Program-made: the position numbers and the translations under genes
The notes under the pieces: model-generated
The model's database searches: none
Told to the model about the DNA's origin: nothing
The model's input: only the letters and a program-made list of their open reading frames with translations
Shown: positions 59,570-64,000 of the stretch, one piece after another
Layout: every line of letters begins with the position of its first letter
Numbering within the stretch: the first letter of the stretch is position 1
Assembly (NCBI GenBank): GCA_022606425.2
Contig: JAHDVF020000438.1
Span: 1-64,000 of the forward strand
Length of the DNA: 64,000 nt
DNA from: Lepidostoma basale
Lineage: Eukaryota > Arthropoda > Insecta > Trichoptera > Lepidostomatidae
Direction of reading: 5' to 3'

Positions 59570-60555
59570 AATTTTGAGTTAAATGATATATGAAATTAAT
59601 TATCTTTCATGAATAAATATAATAAACGATTACATTGACCACATACTTAAAAAAATAGACGGTTTTTAAACTATTTTTTAACGTTAAAATGTAATGGTGT
59701 GAAATTAATTCTATCATAAAAGATAAACACTGAGTCAAGAAAGGAACGTATTAAAAAAACTTTAACCCCTATTTTTCGAAAAGAGGCGCGTGAATGAAAT
59801 ATGAAATCATGCAGTATAAAAATATAGGTTTGACACGAGATAAGACTTTGACGGAAATATCGTTTAAGTTCCGTAACCAGAATTCAGAAATAGGCACGCC
59901 GAAAGTTTTAGGTCGGACCCTTTAGGAACTTCAAATTACCTCGGACACGACACTGACGACCCCATCAGGAAAGTTTCGATAATAGAAACAACGCCACGGG
60001 CCCTTTGAAGTGCAAATAAGACCGATATTAGATGAAAAATCGTGTTGAAAACACGCAGACGTCTTATTTGGTCTAGCGTGTTCCCGTCGGCACTAATCAA
60101 ACACATCATAACCAAGAGCCAATTTTGTTAACTGAATTAATTGGCACTTAAAACAATTGACTCTCAATAATGTTACGGCGCTTCGAAAAAATAATTTTGG
60201 GATGTACGATATAAGGGCTTGCATTGATTCGTATCAAGGTTAAAACACTTGATTCAATAAAAATATTTTTTGTTGACAACATAGAAGTTCCTGTCACATA
60301 CCCGAGGCTGTTATAGTGCGTAGCGGCGCCCTTTCAGCCGCGCTCGTACACACCTGGGCCTGTCTTCGGTCCATCCGAGACATACATTTAAATAAAAACG
60401 GCAAGGGGGTGCCAGATCACATTTAATCTACTCGATTCTCCTTATATGTCTTCGTAGTGGCGATATCGTAACCATTAAGGTTTATCCGAGGTGTGATTAT
60501 TGCTAGTTGAAAACTTAGGTAGACAACAGGTCATTTGAACCCAATTACAGTATAC
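59570..60555. other. Unique region, no gene recognised
   Basis: 59740-60250 has no repeat partner. A short CR1-like 3' UTR trace (ATCATCTCAAGGGTGC) sits just before it at 59535. Confidence 0.35.
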
Positions 60556-60564
60556 AATTTGTTT

Positions 60565-60748
60565 TTAGCTATTATGTTGATTCTCACGATATATGATAGG
60601 TAGCTAATCTATCGCCATTTTACTGTCACGTAAATTCTACATTAAAAAAGAGACTGGGTGACAATTACACTGCCATCGCCGGGAATCGAACCCGGGACCT
60701 TCGGTTAGACAGTCGAACATTGACCATTCTGCCACAAGGGCCTTATCA
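60565..60748 (-). mobile_element. tRNA-derived SINE-A
   Basis: The minus strand begins GGCCCTTGTGGCAGAATGG (A box) and has CCCGGGTTCGATTCCCGGC (perfect B box) 35 bases later. The body matches 6360-6450 and is cut before the tail. The head does not fold into an acceptor stem, so it is not a tRNA gene. Confidence 0.8.
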
Positions 60749-60824
60749 ATTATAACAAATGGTTCAATAAAATTTCCCTGTAGACTCACATACAATAATG
60801 CGTATTAATATTAATTATTACAAA

Positions 60825-60985
60825 ACTAGCTAACTAACCATTACGCTGTCTCTCAGAGGGGTAGGCAGAAATAATGGACTGCCACATTCATATAACGTGC
60901 CATGCACGCACGTCGATTTCCTTGGCTCCTCACGTGACCGACATTTACTATTCGATTGATTTGATGATGCCACGATTTTCGCGGT
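60825..60985 (-). mobile_element. TTAG-LINE 3' fragment
   Basis: AACTAGCTAACTAACCATTA, hairpin region CTCAGAGGGG, GAATGGACTGCCACATT-like segment, a 15-base gap, then CATGCACGCACGTCGATTTC. Confidence 0.7.
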
Positions 60986-62120
60986 CTTTCTTCAATGCTC
61001 TTCGTTACAGAAAATAACAATTTAAACAGATTTAATTTCATATCTTCGAACAATTTTTTATTAAAACTCTAATAGATTTTATAAAATAATTTGAGCAAAA
61101 TTTTATGATGCCCTAGCAATATGAAATAAACCAACTGCAAAACCAAAAAGATTAAATAAATCTATAAATCCTATTTGGTTGAGTATTTTAATTCTTTGAT
61201 TAGGCAACAGTGAATACATGATTCTTAAACAAAGTGAAATAAAAAATTAATTACTGGTAAAATAAAAAATAAACGTGGTTACACTAACACCGATTTATAC
61301 ACTGGAAAAAAATTTATTGGGTCCGCTCAAGGGATCAATCGACAAAAAAACAGAATTTTAATTATTTGTGGTACTGGAACGATTCCAAACGCAAGAGCGT
61401 TATATGAGTAAATGCCGGCAGCCCTAAAATGGTCATTACAAGAGAAAAAAAGTTTGTAAAACGAAGAAAAAAATACAACAACCTAATTTTCAATGAATAC
61501 AATATTATTATACTTAGTGTATATTACTATAGAATTCCACAGTGTTAATGCCTTAGCGTTCAATATTATACAAAAAGTACAGTTTAATAAAATGAAGTAC
61601 GTATCTCGTATACAAGAAGATAGGTATAAACTTAATAATTTACCTCGTAAGACCACTTCTTTTGAACTTGTGTAACACAAATGAAAAATTCATGATAGAC
61701 AAGTATTCTTGGTATAAAGTTTTTGGTATATCCCACGCTTTCCAAAGTGAGTTGAAGATGTATGCTTTATATTAACGTTTTGTGAGTATTCCGGAACACA
61801 CGCAGGATACTTGTAATATAGAAATTTCAAAGCAGTAATAACAATTCTTGTATTATAATTATAAAATAATAGAGTTTGTGTACAATTAATTTACAATCAT
61901 GTAATAAAATAATAAAGATCCGCCTTACAGACAACAGCTCTTTAACCTTTCATTGCATGGTGTAACAAATTTGATAAAAAAACAAAATATCTACTAATAT
62001 TTGCAAAAGATTTTTATTTCATACATATTCGTGTTGTACGCTACACTCTACGTTCCTATCTACCTATTAAGCTACACAAACCATCACTAGTGGCGCTAAT
62101 TTATAAAAAATCTATTTTAC
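60986..62120. other. No gene recognised; one family E/J tail
   Basis: 61527-61565 carries ATAGAATTCCACAGTGTTAA TGCC, the downstream end of family E/J hammerhead units, without a core. Overlapping 60-65-codon frames here are mirror shadows. Confidence 0.4.
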
Positions 62121-62124
62121 TTTA

Positions 62125-62425
62125 ACATTTGATTGGCCTTCCTATCCTTATCCACTCTCCCATCCTTTGTAAACATACTTCCTAAATAAACAAATTCATC
62201 CACTTTTTCCAGATTTTCACCGTTTACACTAATGTTGCAGTCTGTCATGTTTCCTTATTTTTCGAAAATCATTACCTTGGACTTATTCACATTCATCATC
62301 AAATCGTATCGCTTGCATACTTCATACATACTAGATACCAGGGTTTGTAGTTCATGTTCGTTGTCTGCAAGTAGCACAGCGTCGTCCGCATGCAACAAAT
62401 AGCTTACTGACACACCGTTCATTTT
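62125..62425 (-). mobile_element. TTAG-LINE reverse transcriptase fragment
   Basis: The minus strand reads NGVSVSYLLHADDAVLLADN, EHELQTLVSSMYEVCKRYDL, MMNVNKSKVMIFEK then a stop, ISVNGENLEKVDEFVYLGSM. It aligns to 30950-31210. The YADD motif is HADD here. Both ends are truncated, so this is an internal fragment rather than an ordinary 3' insertion. Confidence 0.85.
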
Positions 62426-64000
62426 TAATTAACAAAATCTATTTTTAATTTATCATTTTTCCTATATTATATTTTGCAATAGATAGCAAAAAAAAAATTT
62501 TTTGTAAAATTAAAAAAAAATCTTGCAATAAAGGGTTAACTAAGAATTACATCTGTAGGTGCCTGATGAACTGTGATTCAGTGAAGTAAGGGAAAAGCAA
62601 GAACGGGTAAACATAGTAGTACTTGTGCAATTTAAATAAAGTGATGTACCGGTTCTTGCTAACGAGGACATGGAAACGAAGTTATCTAAGTATCGTCTCA
62701 GTGCAAGATTACTGCACTTGTTCGTAAATCTGAGCGAGTTCTTAGCATAGAAATGGGATAGTCGTTATACCAGACACTTTGCAACTCAGTAGCAGATCCA
62801 CGTTCAACCATCGTGTAAAAAGCGAAGAACCATCAAGGGTAATAATTATCTACAACGGTGTTACGATAGCGCATTATAACAAGGTGTCGAATTAACTATC
62901 CAAAAGGCACAGGATTACAAACGGAATTTAAAAATCAGACTAGAGCGTGCATCACGCAGCTGAGTTGATAAGCACCGAACCTAGCGTTCGGGATCGTCTT
63001 GTTATTGTGATTAAAAAGCGGGGTTTTGCTGTGTAATAGAAAAAGGACGAGGCAAGAGAGAAGGTAAATTACTTAGATTAACTGGTAAAACCGTACCCAC
63101 TTTGATCGCTGGGAATAAAATAATCCCGAGAACACGATAACCCGCGGGCCGGCCGCGATATTAATATTACCCCACAAGTTGTGCGTACTAACACAATGGC
63201 TATAAACATATCGGTCCAAAAAGCTAAGAAACAGTCCCTACCGAATTAGTGAAATTACTGCGGAAAGATTGGAACACCAGCCATTATTACACGCGGACCT
63301 CTGCGCCGTGGCACATTATAACTGGCTGATGATTTGCACGGAAATAAATCACGAAAGCTGATATGCACACTAATAAATAAATCAATGATTAACTATGTTT
63401 GAAGCAAAAATTTATAAAGAGAGGAAAAATTATATACGTAGATTGTTAATCGCATTTGCGTGTATTTTAGTAATAAAAACACACGAATCAGTATAAAAAA
63501 ATCTTGAAAATAATTTCACATATTTTTCCCAACTAACACTTTGAATTCTATACGTAGGAACTTACTTCGAATGATTGGTTTATGAATAGGTACGTGTACC
63601 TAATGTGCTGTAAATAATCGAAAATAAGTCGGTAAGCATCTACTCGTAAATTCATTATATTGGTAACAAATCTGCTAAGTCATATGAAAAACGATCAAAA
63701 GACGAAATCCGGTACATAATATCTTTTAAGCGTCTTCCGCGTTCTCTCATTATGTGCTTCTTTAACTTTTATGTGATCCAATACGGGCAATCATCTATTT
63801 ACCTCCGTATAAAGTGACATGTTTTGACGGAGTAATCTTATACCGGTTACATAATTAAGTACGTCGACTTTCATATTCGTGGTCCATTAGAGCGCCACCG
63901 TAGAGTAATTTTCTTATCTAGAGTCTGCGAAAAAAAAAAACGAAATACGGATAAAACACAATCGATAATGAGAACACGGGGAACGCTAATGGCGTAATAC
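62426..64000. other. No repeat recognised; possible single-copy DNA
   Basis: No LINE, SINE or hammerhead family recurs here. 62940-63330 is more GC-balanced (GCGGGCCGGCCGCG at about 63143). No convincing frame. Confidence 0.35.

Noticed and set aside
60645..60748. A tRNA gene on the minus strand, because the A and B boxes are excellent
   Set aside because: The ends do not pair as an acceptor stem and the sequence continues into a body shared with three other SINE copies.
1..64000. CRISPR arrays, operons or prokaryotic promoters
   Set aside because: No regularly spaced identical repeats, and the whole content is that of an animal genome.

Overview
This 64 kb window looks like repeat-dense intergenic (or intronic) DNA from an insect or another arthropod. 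It is AT-rich, has no operons and no recognisable host exons, and is packed with decayed non-LTR retrotransposons, tRNA-derived SINEs, fold-back elements and small DNA transposons. The species cannot be named from the sequence. I found no intact host protein gene, no tRNA or rRNA gene and no CRISPR array. Boundaries were read by eye; most element edges are good to about 10 bases.

The most abundant protein-coding repeat is an RTE-like LINE ending in a (TTAG)n tail, called TTAG-LINE below. Its best copy (30700-31815) carries a YADD reverse transcriptase core and the whole C-terminus, broken by one frameshift. About 27 other 5'-truncated or fragmentary copies lie on both strands. Several further LINE families appear only as 3' ends: LINE-W, LINE-G and LINE-V (mostly ending in GAA repeats), a Jockey-like family, a CR1/Rex-like family with a 3'UTR stem-loop, LINE-R, and single copies. 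A SINE-like element (20537-20720 and 51890-52197) has borrowed the TTAG-LINE 3' end and has a long conserved RNA hairpin. Two tRNA-derived SINE families are also present.

The most striking content is a diverse set of hammerhead ribozyme (HHR) motifs, grouped here into families A to L. They have the order CUGANGA, stem II hairpin, GAAAC, tiny self-complementary stem III, GUH, as in the minimal type I hammerheads known from Penelope-like elements. At least eight have an uninterrupted core (7685-7715 minus; 20142-20177; 20405-20436 minus; 20474-20505; 34310-34345 minus; 35428-35463; 47905-47937; 48290-48325), and about twenty more are decayed. Many are head-to-head inverted pairs at the centre of long palindromes. 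Nearly every one has one extra base between A9 and stem II. Some sit next to short conserved coding remnants (MSxHKxSASY; QQEL-IIQIxIGTN), which may be the last traces of the parent element's ORF.

Region by region: 0-12 kb mixes HHR fold-backs, SINEs (including a duplicated RTE-SINE junction at 6.2 and 7.0 kb) and LINE ends; 12-24 kb has palindromes, a mariner deletion derivative, the best palindromic hammerhead pair (20.4 kb) and a LINE-in-LINE insertion with target duplication (22.4 kb); 24-32 kb is LINE-rich and holds the best TTAG-LINE; 32-35 kb is mostly unique sequence, then hammerheads and a possible solo LTR; 35-45 kb has more TTAG-LINE ends, family A palindromes and a split family L fold-back; 45-50 kb has a piggyBac-like MITE, LINE-V, intact hammerheads and a CR1-like duplication; 50-64 kb is sparser, with two more TIR elements (54.8 and 56.0 kb), a piggyBac-like MITE inside a TTAG-LINE (58.9 kb) and long stretches without recognisable features.
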